Shown here piece by piece: positions 47,676 to 59,490 of a stretch of 64,000 bases of DNA. A program made the position numbers and the translations under genes. This DNA comes from Diphasiastrum complanatum (taxonomy: Eukaryota > Streptophyta > Lycopodiopsida > Lycopodiales > Lycopodiaceae): the NCBI GenBank assembly GCA_029204225.1, contig CM055095.1, positions 27,454,958 to 27,518,957 on the forward strand, in the 5' to 3' direction. Every line of letters begins with the position of its first letter. The first letter of the stretch is position 1. The notes under the pieces are model-generated. The model was not told the DNA's origin and made no database searches. It saw only the letters and a program-made list of their open reading frames with translations.

Positions 47676-49317
47676 GCCCCTAGAGATGCATGTGACGAGT
47701 AAATAAAGTTTCAATAAAGTTGGAAAAATAGAAAATTCAAAGAAAATGTATGGGCTACTATAGAATCATAGTTTGTGATAGATGTATGAGAATTTTTTAG
47801 TATGACTATGAATGAAGAATGAATCTCAGTGACAAGTTAAATAATATACTATAATGGGATAGGTCACGCATCAAATCATAGAGCTACAGACTGGTGCAAT
47901 TGCATTTTGACTATGGTGGATATAAGTGCAAGCTCTCTTGTGTCCATCCGATACAAAGGATATGGAGTAATTTTTAACATGGTTGACCAACTCTCTGGTG
48001 TTTGAGATTATAGTTACGCCTCGATTGAATTCCAATTCAAGGGTAGTTTTGTGATTAGTAACCTTGAGAGGACCCATGACCTCACAAATTAGTGACATGT
48101 GGAGTGGTGCATGATATTTGACAGTTGTATGCATGGAAGGAGAATCAATAGTAGCTTTTCCCTATATAGAAATAGCCTTGGGCAAGCATGTCATCATGCA
48201 CATACCCCTGGAGGCTATAAGAAAGGTGGAGGTCTATGTTGCTATTCCACTAAGTATGGTATGAAATTGTAACTCTTGGCTACTTTGTGTCTTTGTGGAG
48301 GAACCTATTTCCAAGCATGAAATTTATGAAGTCCTTCTTGCTTGTGGCTGAGTAGCTCACGAATAATTCAAGTTTTGATGCTTGTAAGGATTCATCTTAC
48401 AATTTATTATCCTATTGAAAGAAACGCTATATTAGCTAATTGATGTTGTTCGGTTGTGGTCTAAGTTAAAAACAAGTAATGTTAAGTGGAAATTCATCAT
48501 TTTTGTTTTGAAACGATGCTTAAGACATAGGAGGACATTTTTACATTGGTAATAATTCTGAATCACTGATGAGAGAATGATTGATGGTACAAAGCAAAAT
48601 AGAAAGTGTGCCCTCATATTGTTTCCTTGCATTGTTTATACTCACATGTGTGGGCCATAATGTTTGTGTTGACATGGTAGGCAAATAGTTATTGTCTAGT
48701 CCCTCATGTAAGCAATTTATGACACACAAAATGGTCGAGTATTGAGCATGTATTAATTCTCCGAAGTTATCACAATTTTGAGCATAAGTTTTGGAATTTT
48801 TTTTCGTAAGAATACTAATACATGCATAGTGTATCCATTCTCTAAATTGTTAGTCAAAGACTATAAACTTTTTGGTCTACAATAGGCTAATACCCCAACC
48901 AAAGCTTTAGAAACTCTAAATAGCTTGTTTGAGACTACAAAATCTCTTTAGTTTCTTTTCAAACAAGTAAATTTCTCATTATGATAATTATGTATGACTT
49001 TGAGTCTATTCATAATTATTTTACTAGAACAAAGAATTTTTGGCTCTTGGTGTGCAAAGTACTAGTTCTAGAGAGCTTGTAAAGAATTATATTACAAGGC
49101 TTTATAAATGAGAGTTAATGATGGGTTGTCATTAGCATACCTTTTGGTCGGAAGGAAGCTATAACTTTTAATAGGCTCTCTAGACTTATACTTCAAGAAG
49201 AAGTTGAGAGGGAGAATTACGTAAAACTTTATTCAAGATACAATGGAAACTCTATTAATTGATTCCAAGCATGCAAATTTATAATGCTAGAAAAATGAAA
49301 TTGAACAATGTTGGAAA
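47676..49317. other. Unassigned intergenic DNA
   Basis: I see no recognisable coding family in this 1.6 kb. The sequence is AT-rich with scattered short frames on both strands that lack motifs. Confidence 0.4.
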
Positions 49318-50391
49318 CACTACTACAAAAAATGTGTATAGCGACGAAAGTTTGTGACATTTATTTGTAAAAAAGTAAATGTCATGTAGCGATTGTAATA
49401 GCGACACATAATTTTTTTTCCATGGTTGCAAAAATAACATTGCTTTGCGATAGTTAATCGTCGTTGTGCAACTCTATGTAACCAACGCTCTGAGATCTAG
49501 CAATGTTCAAGCGACGTTTGTCTGACATCTAGCAACATTTGGTTTTTAACGTCACCGCAGAACACTACGTAAATCTATCTGAAAAATAACCCGAGAGATC
49601 AATTTTTGGAAAGCGATGTTTTTTAAACGATTATTAATTGTTGTCATATGACGAAAAAATTGAGTGACATTTCAGCGACAATTAACCGTCTGCACAAATT
49701 AAACGTCGCCAGAGGCAATGCTATTATAAATTTGCAGATTGTAAATCCCGGGAGATGTTTTTTTGGAAAGCAACAGTTTAGTGACGTTTATTTAACGTCG
49801 TTGGGCACTATAATGTGGCCAAGCGGCATTATAATTATCGGTTTGACTTGCTCATAGAATAAGTGCCAGATCGTGATGGAGCATAATATACACACGAGAA
49901 AAGATGAATACTGAACCTTTTCCAAGACATGAATGTTGTCCAATCATTTCTTGGAAAGGTTATGCACTGCAAATTTCATTTTTGTTGCAATTGCCTTCCT
50001 CTGTTGGGAGATCTAACGAGCTGAATTGTACAAGGTCAACATAGTACTCATCATTGTCCATGAATCTAAGTATTGGCATAAAATATTGTCCATAAATCTA
50101 AGTATTGGCATAAAATCCTTCATAAACGTCGCTACAACCGTCACTATGGCTCATTATTCATCACTATTGCTCAGAAACCGTTTCTATTTTTATTAAGTCA
50201 TTTGAACATTGCCGGGTGACATTTACAGCGTCACATATCTCTTGGTGAGGTGATAGTCGATTTGAAATTCTTTTGCCATGACTATTAGCATTTTGGCAAC
50301 TCATTTTCTCTCATTTCTTTTTCATTGCTATTGCTCTCATAGTGATCTTGCTTGCTAGTAGTGATACATATCTTTTTTATTTCCTTCTAGT
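49318..50391. mobile_element. Possible non-autonomous CACTA-type element
   Basis: The left end reads CACTACTACAAAAAATG and the right end ...TTTTTTATTTCCTTCTAGTG, so both termini are CACTA in inverted orientation. Between them are many subterminal-like words around GCGACG/CGTCGC (for example 49337, 49510, 49789, 50116), the usual arrangement of CACTA transposons. No transposase is present. The inverted ends match imperfectly beyond five bases, and the adjoining 3-bp direct repeat expected (aaa versus atc) is absent, so the call stays tentative. Confidence 0.4.
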
Positions 50392-50739
50392 GATCTAATT
50401 AGTTGTTGATATCTTGTTGCTTTCTAATATAGTTGCAATTTATAGTTTCTTTTTGAATTGTGGCGCACTTCTGAGGGTGCCCACCTCTAGGCCCAACGAC
50501 GACCGTAGCTCCGACGGTGGCCGTGGAGGTGTCACCTCTGGTAGTGACCAAGAAGAGGCACTTTGTCTCATGAGAGCCTTGAACCCTTCTGCTCATCAAT
50601 ATCTCTACGAGTTATAGGCGATGCGTGAGGACATGGCAATGGCTCGCCTATGCCTATCGACAAGTCCAGCACATGCCCATATGACGATCATGCTGATGGA
50701 TCTTTGAATATGACTGATAATAATGGATATATGTTCATG
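50392..50739. other. Unassigned GC-richer segment
   Basis: About 350 bp, locally GC-rich near 50460-50560 (ggtggccgtggaggtgtc). It has no recognisable family and lies between the CACTA-like end and the copia relic. Confidence 0.35.
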
Positions 50740-52915
50740 AGACGAACTCGTGAATTGACCAACATCCAAAGAAACATCTTCATCACCACCAAAAATGTTA
50801 GATTGATCAACATCAACAACATCAAGCTTATCCACATTCTCCTCTTCAAAGACAACATCCTTAGAAATGTGTACTTTCTTTTACTTAGGAATGTAGATCC
50901 TATAAGCTTTCCTTACTTCACTATAGCCAACAAAGATTCCCTTCAAGAATCCAAAAGATGAGTTGACATAGCAAGAACTACCAAAGATCTTTAAGTGCTC
51001 CAATCTTGGCTTATTACCCAAAAGGACCTGAGATGAACTCTTACCATTCAAGTCTTCATTTGAGTACAAACAAAGTTAGCACACATCAAAGCTTCACCCC
51101 AAAATGACTTAGGAAAATTTGCATTCACCCTCATAGATTTATCTTTTTCAAAAAGATTGATTTTCCTCTCTTCCACACCATGTAGAACCTTTGAGTCTGA
51201 AAGCCCCCTCTTGATCCCATGTGCCAAACCTCTTTGAACTTTGTTGATAGGTCTTCATTTGCCAGCTTTAAGCACTTGATCTTCATGTTGAATTGACTCT
51301 CCACACTAATTCTTGAACTTGAGAAAAACATCAAGGACTTCTTTCCTACTCTTTAGAAGATAGATCCAACAATATCTAATAAAGTCATCAATGCAAGTCA
51401 CAAACATCTTTGCTCCTCCATTACTCAAAGCACTAGTACAATGCACATCCAAATGTACTAAGTGAAAAGATATCTTTGATCTTGAGCTAGATCTAGAATA
51501 AGACAACCTATGTGACTTGGACACTGAACAAGGATCACCAACTTGCTTCTTTGCCTTCAAACCACCATGGTTAAAAACAACATAGCAATCAAGTTTGTAG
51601 AGCTCACGTTGTCTCTTGCCTTGGGAAATCAAGACTTCATTCCTTTTGATCAAACAAGAATCACCAACAAATTCCACTTTGATGTTGAATTTCACACATG
51701 TGGGAGTGCCCAAAAGTGTAATTATGATATCTTAAGACTTGGTGATTGCACAAAGATCAACAAGGATAGATTGAAATCCAAGAGCTATCTAAAACAACTA
51801 AGGCAAGAGCACTATGTATCATGAATATATCAAACATCAAAGTACATTCACACATGTGGAGACTTGTGGATGAAAAAAATAAGTGTGGAAAAGCCTTTCT
51901 CTCAGGTAGAAAGAGAATACAAGTACCAAAACTTGAGTAGAGAAAGAAAGCCAAAAAAGCTCTAAATGTAGGAGATCTCACTAACTCCAAAAAACTTACA
52001 TAGAATTGATCTATCACTCATATCAGTAGCAAATTGAGGTGAAGAGGCGTGAAACATGATTGGACCCCTTCTTTTTCTCCTCTAAATGTGATTGGCTTAG
52101 TGACATAATGACCCTCAAACATGATTGGACCAATTTCATGGACCTCTAACTTGTGATTGGTCACATGATTTCAATACAGCACATAGGAAGTGTCACTAGC
52201 ACCCTACCATCATGACCTGTGTCAAGTGCCTAACTTACTTTTGGATTTGGCCTAATCAACATGTGGCATGTGTACTTGCTCGGGTTACCTCTAATGCCAA
52301 AATTGGCCTAATCACCTACTAACATGTGCAATGGCACAAAAAAGTCAATACAACCCATAACTCAAGATAGACAACTTTTCCTATTTTACATTTAAGCCCT
52401 TTGTCACCCATTCGACACACACTAAGAACATTCTTAGTAATGGAAGGTATGAACAAAACATTCTTCAAAGCTTACATTCCTATTTATAAATGAGAGAAAA
52501 ATGGGAATAGTACCAATGCCCTTGATAGCAACTTTACCACCATTGGCCATGTCGATGACCTTCTTCTCTCCATCATAAGGCACCAAAGAAGTGAAGTACT
52601 CTTTTTGACATGTCATATGAAAGCTTGCTCCACTATCAATCCACCATGGATCAATATCTCCATCATTGGTTAGCAAAAAAGAAGACAAAAAAAAAAGAAT
52701 CACTTCAATTTTTCTCATCAACACCATCCTCATCAAAAGCGAAATTGTCTTGCTTCTCACCTTGATCTCCTTTCTTATTGAAGCAATCACAAGCAAAATG
52801 TCCTTTTGACTACACAATAGAAACATTTCAACTTTGACTTGTCCTTTTTACCCTCAAAAGAAGATGAGTCACCTTGATCTTGTCCTTTAGACTCTTGATA
52901 AGGAGAAAAGGGTTC
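50740..52915 (-). pseudogene. Copia gag-integrase relic split by a solo LTR
   Basis: Minus-strand coding pieces are collinear with the intact element. The zinc-knuckle region near 52760-52830 is degraded. Protease DPWWIDSGASFHMTCQKEYF and KGIGTIPIFLS lie at about 52495-52660. After the interruption at 51683-52390 comes VEFVGDSCLIKRNEVLISQG, the pre-integrase CSVSKSHRLSYSRSS, the integrase CIDDFIRYCWIYLLKSRKEV (to 51306), and then FLKGIFVGYSEVRKAYRIYI (to about 50884) and the acidic linker. The RT half, both LTRs and the N-terminal gag are missing. Several frameshifts make it inactive. Confidence 0.8.
51683..52390 (-). mobile_element. Solo LTR inserted in the copia relic
   Basis: The 708-bp block begins TGTTGAATTTCACACATGTG and ends ...CCTATTTTACA. 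Read on the minus strand it starts TGTAAAATAGG and ends CACATGTGTGAAATTCAACA, like the LTRs of the 8.7-13.0 kb element (12251 start TGTGAAAATT, end GTGTGAATTCAA.A). It interrupts the pre-integrase region between the codons for DKGL and VEFVGD. Flanks tttga (51678-51682) and tttaa (52391-52395) match at four of five bases and look like a mutated target duplication. Confidence 0.78.
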
Positions 52916-54387
52916 TCAAGAAATCTTTGCAGCTTAAATCTGGTGATCAGATTTGTTTTGACCATATTTTAATAATTGTGTTCATGAATGGTTTTATTAG
53001 AAAACCAATCTAGAGCTTCAATTTTTCTCAAAGTGTAGTTCCTTCATAAATTCCACATGCCTCTTAATATGTCTTGAGAAATTTGGAAAGATCTATAGAT
53101 TTGTCAGATTTTAGCATCTCCAATTGAGATGTTCTTATGATGGCTTGGAGAGGTATATCAATATCATGATCCATCTTATCAAGATTCATTTCAATAAGAT
53201 TTTGGGGTTATCGTCTTTTAGATCTACTTGGATTGGATTTGGCCATGCTTCACCTTATTCAATCTCATCCACTATATGGTTAGATGTGATTTGCAATTCT
53301 ATGTACAATTGATCTTATTGTATTTAATGGTAGAAACCTTGTGAATAGATGCTTTTGAAAATGATGATTTATTATCCTTATTTTATTCATTTGGAGTCTT
53401 CTTCTTTTTTTCACCACCTTTCACTGATTGTGTAAGAATATTTGTCGAGCTCTCTGATAGTAGATTTCAATGTTCTTTATCAATAGGACTTTTGGTGAGG
53501 CTTCTTATTAGCAAAGGTTATGAATTTTGATGTCGGCAAGAGTTTTAAGATACAAAGAAGGCTTTGGATAGGAATATTATTTCATAAAGGTCTTTTTTAT
53601 TATTATAAACCCTTACAGACTTGGTAGCTTACTATTCTTAATGACCTATTTTCCATCATGTAGTTATGATGTGGCTCCCTAGCTAGATTATTAAAAAGCA
53701 TGACATGATAACTCAAATGAAGGGAGCAGTACATCACATTGTATAATGCCAAAACATATGTTACAATAGATGAGAATGAAGGATATGATAATGAATGTTG
53801 GATCCACATCATATGCATTCACTCAGGCTTCAACCTCATCATCTTCATCCACCTCAACCTCAACACTTGACACACTTTGATCAAAAGACAAAAGTCAAAA
53901 TACTATCGCTTAGCAAAAATATCCATGAAGGGACAACGTATGGTGTCCACATTGTTCTCAAAATCCAATAGCTAATGAGTGTTCAATTTTGAAACAAAAT
54001 TTGAGACTAGTAATGAGATATTGCCATTTGTGCAATGCAACTTTTCATGATAATATTGCATATTGCCCTTATATCCAAGAATTATATACTAAATGAGAAA
54101 CAAATTTCAAACCTCTTAATACTATCACCACAGAGCACCTAATGCAGATCAAAGGCCTGGACAAACCTCTCAGTTATAAAGGATGATATTACCAATACCA
54201 CCAAGGCCAAATAACTCTGAAGCAACACAATGAATCTTATGACAATGGAGTCATAGCTATTTCCTCAAAAGGAAGTAGAACAATGGTTTAAACCAAAAAA
54301 ACCTTACATTGATCCAATCATTAATGAATATTCTACCACCTATGGTGGTAACCACAAAGAAAAGGAAGAAGGCCATCATTGGGCTGC
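52916..54387. other. Unassigned DNA left of the LARD element
   Basis: I recognise no family. Short coding-like strings exist (for example at 54260-54387, where VEQWFKPKKPYIDPIINEYS reads into the insertion site), but nothing long is intact. Confidence 0.35.
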
Positions 54388-55616
54388 TGTTGTAAAGCTA
54401 CCTTTACAAGCTTTACTTCCGGCGCCATCGGCGCCAGCTATGTCCCCGGCGCCAGCAGCGCCCCTGCTGCTTCCGGCGCCGCTCCTGGCGCCACTGTGAC
54501 CAGAATCCAGCCGGCGCCAAGTTCTTATGGCTGAAAATCTTTGATCGGTTCTAGCGGAGTCCAGAGAGCTCAGATCGATGTGCAATCACCTCACACGATC
54601 TAGGCATGATTAAAGGAAGCCTGGGGATCAATAAAATCTAGAGAGAGAAAATGACTTTCTAGAAAGAGAAAATCCTAGAGAGAGAAAAACGTGCTTTACC
54701 AGCTTGGGTAGAGTGCTTGGTATGAGGGGGGTGCCGAATCACACCAATACTATAGGGGAGTGCGGGTTGTGACTCAGGACGAGCTCCAACCACGTCTCAA
54801 CCTCCCTTGCTGGAATGTTGTCATGGCTCTCGCCTTGGCATGCTAGCGCCCCGGAGACTAGGGTCGGTCACACACTTGAAATGTAACCTTCTCAGATTTA
54901 TCAATAAAGTGGGATTTTCCTCAAACTGACTCTGATTACCTTCTGGGTTTCAGTGTTCGGTAAAAGCGCCAGTTGTAAGGCCGCTTTCAAAATTTTTAAC
55001 TTGGCACATAGCTGAGGGTCGTATCCCTGGACGCCAGCGGTATGCCGTCGAGACCATTCGGTCCGTGGCGCCAGCGGTATGCTGTCGGGACCATTTGGTC
55101 CAGGAACTGGTTGTTTCCATATCTGTCGCGGCTTGTGGTTCTGAGTGTTCCTTGCATGAACGTGAATGGGTTAAGCTCTTGGGGAACGGGCTCTAACCTG
55201 TCGGCTGAGTTGGATGGCTTGCTTGGGTGGATGTTACCTGTTTATGGCTGTCCAGTCTGGCGTGGCGCCAGGTTGGCTTCCAGCGCTCGTGACGAAGCTT
55301 TCAGTTGGTTAAGTCTGATGTAAGTCAGACCGCTTGCTTGGAATGGATGTTACTCGTTTGTAACGAAGCTTCGAGTTGGTTGAGTTTGATGTATGTCGGG
55401 CGGCTTGCTTGGAGGGAAGTCACCCACGTCGGGACCCCCGATTTGGCATGGCGCCAGGTTGGATCTCAATGTTGGTTTTCGGAACTTCAAGTTGGTTAAG
55501 TCTGATCGTTGTTGGCGAGTTGGCTGCTTGTATGTCAAGTGGGTTCGGATGGCAAGAGTTGAAGGCTGGGAAGCTAAGTCGTGGTTCCCGGCTCCCTTTG
55601 GGATGCCTGCGCTACA
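54388..55616 (+). repeat. 5' LTR of the LARD element
   Basis: It contains repeated GGCGCC palindromes near 54420-54520 and an aataaag signal near 54903. About 92 bp around 55340-55432 form an extra internal duplication not present in the other LTR: the gcttgcttgga and gttggtt.agt.tgatgta(a/t)gtc blocks occur twice. Confidence 0.92.
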
Positions 55617-55689
55617 TGTGGTATCAGAGCCGACTGGCCGGTCAGCTATGCGGATCTCACGGAAATGGCCACGGTTTGGGGTTCATCAA

Positions 55690-56480
55690 GACAACTGTTG
55701 TGCAAGGTGCTGCCCACAGTGTAAGCACGGATGCGTCCACGGTCGGGGTGGTTGGCAGGACGGGGGCTTGATGAGTCAAAGTGCTGTCCTTGAGGTGTAA
55801 GCACGGTCAGTTTCCGCGGTTCGGGCCTGGCACCGTCTGCACGTAGGACAGATGAGGCAATGTGCTGCCATTAGGATGGTGTAAGCACGGTCTGTGCCTT
55901 GTGGGGTGCGGGGTGACATATTTGCGATGGCCACCGTTCGTTTAGCTATAAGGGCTATCGACCAAATTTGGTGGGGGCGTTACTGAGGCAATGTGCTGTC
56001 TAACGGTGAAAGCACGGGTGCGTCCACGATTTGGGTGGTATGCTGCCGATCGTTTAGCTATAAGGGCTATCGACTAAATTTGGTGGGGGCGTTACTGAGG
56101 CAATGTGCTGCCTAACGGTGAAAGCACGGGTGCATCCACGGGGGTGGTATATTCAAGGATAGCTGCCATTCGTTTAGCTATAAGGGCTATTGACCAAATT
56201 TGGTGGGGGCGTTACTGAGGCAATGTGCTGCCTAACGGTGAAAGCACGGGTGCGTCCACGATTGGGGGGTACGCTGTCGATCGTTTAGCTATAAGGGCTA
56301 TCGACTAGATTTGGTGGGGGCGTTACTGAGGCAATGTGCTGCCTGACGGTGAAAGCACGGGTGCGTCCACGGGGGTGGTATATTCAAGGATAGCTGCCGA
56401 TCGTTTAGCTATAAGGGCTATTGACCAAAAAGTGGTGGGGCGTGACTGAGGCAATGTGCTGCTTAATGGTGAAAGCACAG
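55690..56480 (+). repeat. Tandem repeat array in the LARD interior
   Basis: Units marked by gaggcaatgtgctg start at 55854, 55985, 56097, 56217, 56328 and 56448, with spacings 131, 112, 120, 111 and 120 bp. Shorter degenerate copies lie upstream (about 55705 and 55775). Each unit carries gtgaaagcacgg and tcgtttagctataagggcta. The alternation of about 112 and 120 bp, with two alternating middle segments (cgatttgggtggtatgctg-like and gggggtggtatattcaagga), suggests a dimeric 231-bp higher-order repeat. Confidence 0.85.
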
Positions 56481-58323
56481 ATGGTTGGAGGGATGTCCTA
56501 TGTGGGCTGATTCTGTGATCAATTTGTATGGGCGCGGCCAGGCAAAGGTCCGTTGGTAGGACCATCTCAAAGGGGGACTTTGTCTTTGTTACTTGTTAGT
56601 AAACCTGCCTGAGTGTCTTACTTGTATGTATTCGTGGTGAGTCTTAGTACTCGTGCTTTGCCTGGTTTGCATGATTGCTTGTGATACAAGGAGCTGATGG
56701 CTCGAGAAGGAACCTTTTCTTTTGAAGGCTGATACCATCAAACAAAGAGGACTACAGAATCTGTGGGGCGGATTTGCAGTTCAAGTACTCACACGTGAAC
56801 GACAACGAAACGACTCAATGTTTGCAAAGGTTGGATGGCTAGCCTGTTTCTTGGGTTAGTTTCATTTGCGACAACGCCCACCAGACGTAGGCAGGAAGTC
56901 AAAAGTTGGAAAGGGCAATTTCAAGGGAGATCTTCTATGGAGCAGTTGGTCTTCATTTTGGGACGGCCACCTTCGGAACTGAAACTCACTGAGCATGGGT
57001 GATATCCAGTATCAGTTGGGTTTTTCCTCAAAGGGGAAAAGACTAGGATCCTCTTCAGAGATTGGCAACAAGTTGGATCGAGCCATAATCCTAGCAGATG
57101 GGAAGCAAAGTGTTGGAAAGGCTTTTTGTCCGAAGAACTCTACTCTAAGTCCGATCAGCTAATTTTATAAGTGGAGGGGAACTATCACACACACCCCTCT
57201 CTTGGGGCAAATTTTGAATGAAAGTTGATCAAAATGGGGGCAAATTCAAGGTGACCTAGCCATACTCACACGAGGAGACTGGCGAACTTTGGACCTAATA
57301 AGTTGACAAGTTTTTGTTGTGGAAAGGAAAGTTTGTTATAGGCTTTCTCTAGACCAGCAATGATGAGGAAACATATGAGTACGCTGGCAGCTGATCAATG
57401 AAGGAACTGTGAAAGTTGAGTCTTGCATGAGAGACTTGGTATTTCGAACAGACGCTAAGGGACAGTTCACGTTGAGATCGGACTAGTGCAAGCTCTGGGT
57501 GCATGTGTCTGATTCAAAGAGAGCTACTTGAAGCCAAGTTCGATGTACACTTCTTGTTTTGACTGTGAGGCAACTGACCAGTGATGGAATTGTGAAAGTC
57601 AAGTTTTGCGCGACGGACATGGTGCTTCAAACAAGCGCAAAGAGATAGTTCGGATGCGGATCAAACTGGTGTGACCCTTTGGCTTTCCACGAGGTCAATG
57701 GTTACATTTGGGCTGATTCAAAGAGCTACTTCAAGCTAAGTGAGAGGTGCATTGCGGAGTACTCAATCTTTGCCTACCTTAAAGAGCCAAGATGGAAAAG
57801 TATCAAGATCAGGCTGGGACAAGGAGAGAAATCAAGGTGCAAAAGCAACAAGGCACGGAGTGGACCATAAAGTGGGCAATCGAACGATAAATCCTTCGGC
57901 TCAGGGAGCCTTGATACCTGTGCGGAACTGAACAAATCTGGAGCTCAGGGAGCTCAACACAAAGTGCATCAAGGACAAATCAGGAGCTCAAAGGAGTTCC
58001 AAAGTTGAAAATCAGAAGCGACAGGAGCGTACATTTCAAAGAAAGGCCTCTATCACCAGTTAATAAGGTTCTAGGGTTTTACGAAAGCGATATCAAATCT
58101 ACGCTTCCCCAAACAAAGATATTTTTTTCAAGTTATGTAATTTTTCAGTACAAAGAGCTGAGCCTCCGACTTGTGGTGTGCCGGCTTCAATGTTAATAAA
58201 AAGTGGCCAGTAAATTGAGTACTGTGCCAAGTAGCTTAAATGTACAGTCATTTTAATTGGGAGACACCTTTACTTTAATCTGAAATCTGATGAGGACATC
58301 AGATTTTATAAAGGTGGGGTGGA

Positions 58324-59485
58324 TGTTGTTAAGCTACCTTTACAAGCTTTACTTCTGGCGCCATCGGCGTCAGCTATGTCCCCGGCGCCAGCAGCGCCCC
58401 TGCTGCTCCTGGCGCCAACGGCGCCAGCGCCGCTCCCGGCGCCACTGTGACCAGAATCCAGCCGGCGCCAAGTTCCTATGGCTGAAAATCTTTGATCGGT
58501 TCTAGCGGAGTCCAGAGAGCTCAGATCGATGTGCAATCACCTCACACGATCTAGGCATGATTAAAGGAAGCCTGGGGATCAATAAAATCTAGAGAGAGAA
58601 AATGACTTTCTAGAAAGAGAAAATCCTAGAGAGAGAAAAACGTGCTTTACCAACTTGGGTAGAGTGCTTGGTATGAGGGGGGGTGCCGAATCACACCAAT
58701 ACTATAGGGGAGTGCGGGTTGCGACTCAGGGCGAGCTCCAACCAAGTCTCAGCCTCCCTTGCTGGAATGTTGTCATGGCTCTTGCCTTGGCATGCTAGCG
58801 CCCCGGAGACTAGGGTCGGTCACACACTTGAAATGTAACCTTCTCAGATTTATCAATAAAGTGGGATTTTCCTTAAACTGACTCTGATTACCTTCTGGGT
58901 TTCAGTGTTCGGTAAAAGCGCCAGTTGTAAGGCCGCTTTCAAAAATTTTAACTTGGCACATAGCTGAGGGTCGTATCCCGGGATGCCAGCGGTATGCCGT
59001 CGGGACCATTCGGTCCGTGGCGCTAGCGGTATGCTATCGGGACCATTTGGTCCAGGAACTGGTTGTTTCCATATCTGTCGCGGCTTGTGGTTCTGAGTGT
59101 TCCTTGCATGAACGTGAATGGGTTAAGCTCTTGGGGAACGGGCTCTAACCTGTCGACTGAGTTGGATGGCTTGCTTGGGTGGATGTTACCTGTTTATGGC
59201 TGTCCAGTCTGGCGTGGCACCAGGTTGGCTTCCAGCGCTCGTGACGAAGCTTTCAGTTGGTTAAGTCTGATGTAAGTCAGACCGCTTGCTTGGAATGGAT
59301 GGACCCCCGATCTGGCATGGCGCCAGGTTGGATCTCAATGTTGGTTTTCGGAACTTCAAGTTGGTTAAGTCTGATCGTTGTTGGCGAGTTGGCTGCTTGT
59401 ATGTCAAGTGGGTTTGGATGGCAAGAGTTGAAGGCTGGGAAGCTAAGTCGTGGTTCCCGGCTCCCTTTGGGATGCCTGCGCTACA
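58324..59485 (+). repeat. 3' LTR of the LARD element
   Basis: It is 1162 bp. Compared with the 5' LTR it has one additional GGCGCC-bearing segment (about 58408-58440) and lacks the internal duplication of about 92 bp. Confidence 0.92.
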
Positions 59486-59490
59486 GCTGC

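Larger units (their letters stand above)
54388..59485 (+). mobile_element. Large non-coding LTR element (LARD type), TSD gctgc
   Basis: LTRs of 1229 bp (54388-55616) and 1162 bp (58324-59485) begin TGTTGT.AAGCTACC and end GCGCTACA, with the 5-bp duplication gctgc at 54383-54387 and 59486-59490. The primer-binding site TGGTATCAGAGCCG starts two bases after the 5' LTR (55619), and a purine-rich aaaggtggggtgga tract (58310-58323) precedes the 3' LTR. The 2.7-kb interior shows no gag or pol sequence in any frame. It therefore depends on enzymes from another element. The LTRs are close in sequence apart from two indels, so the insertion is fairly recent. Confidence 0.93.

Noticed and set aside
54376-54585. 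Gly/Ala-rich minus-strand frame at the LARD LTR start, repeated at 58306-58536
   Set aside because: It results from the GGCGCC-rich LTR sequence, is present in both LTRs, and has no family similarity.
55305-55800. Overlapping plus-strand frames of 131 and 135 codons at the LARD LTR/interior boundary
   Set aside because: They cross the LTR end and primer-binding site, overlap each other, and show no gag or pol features.
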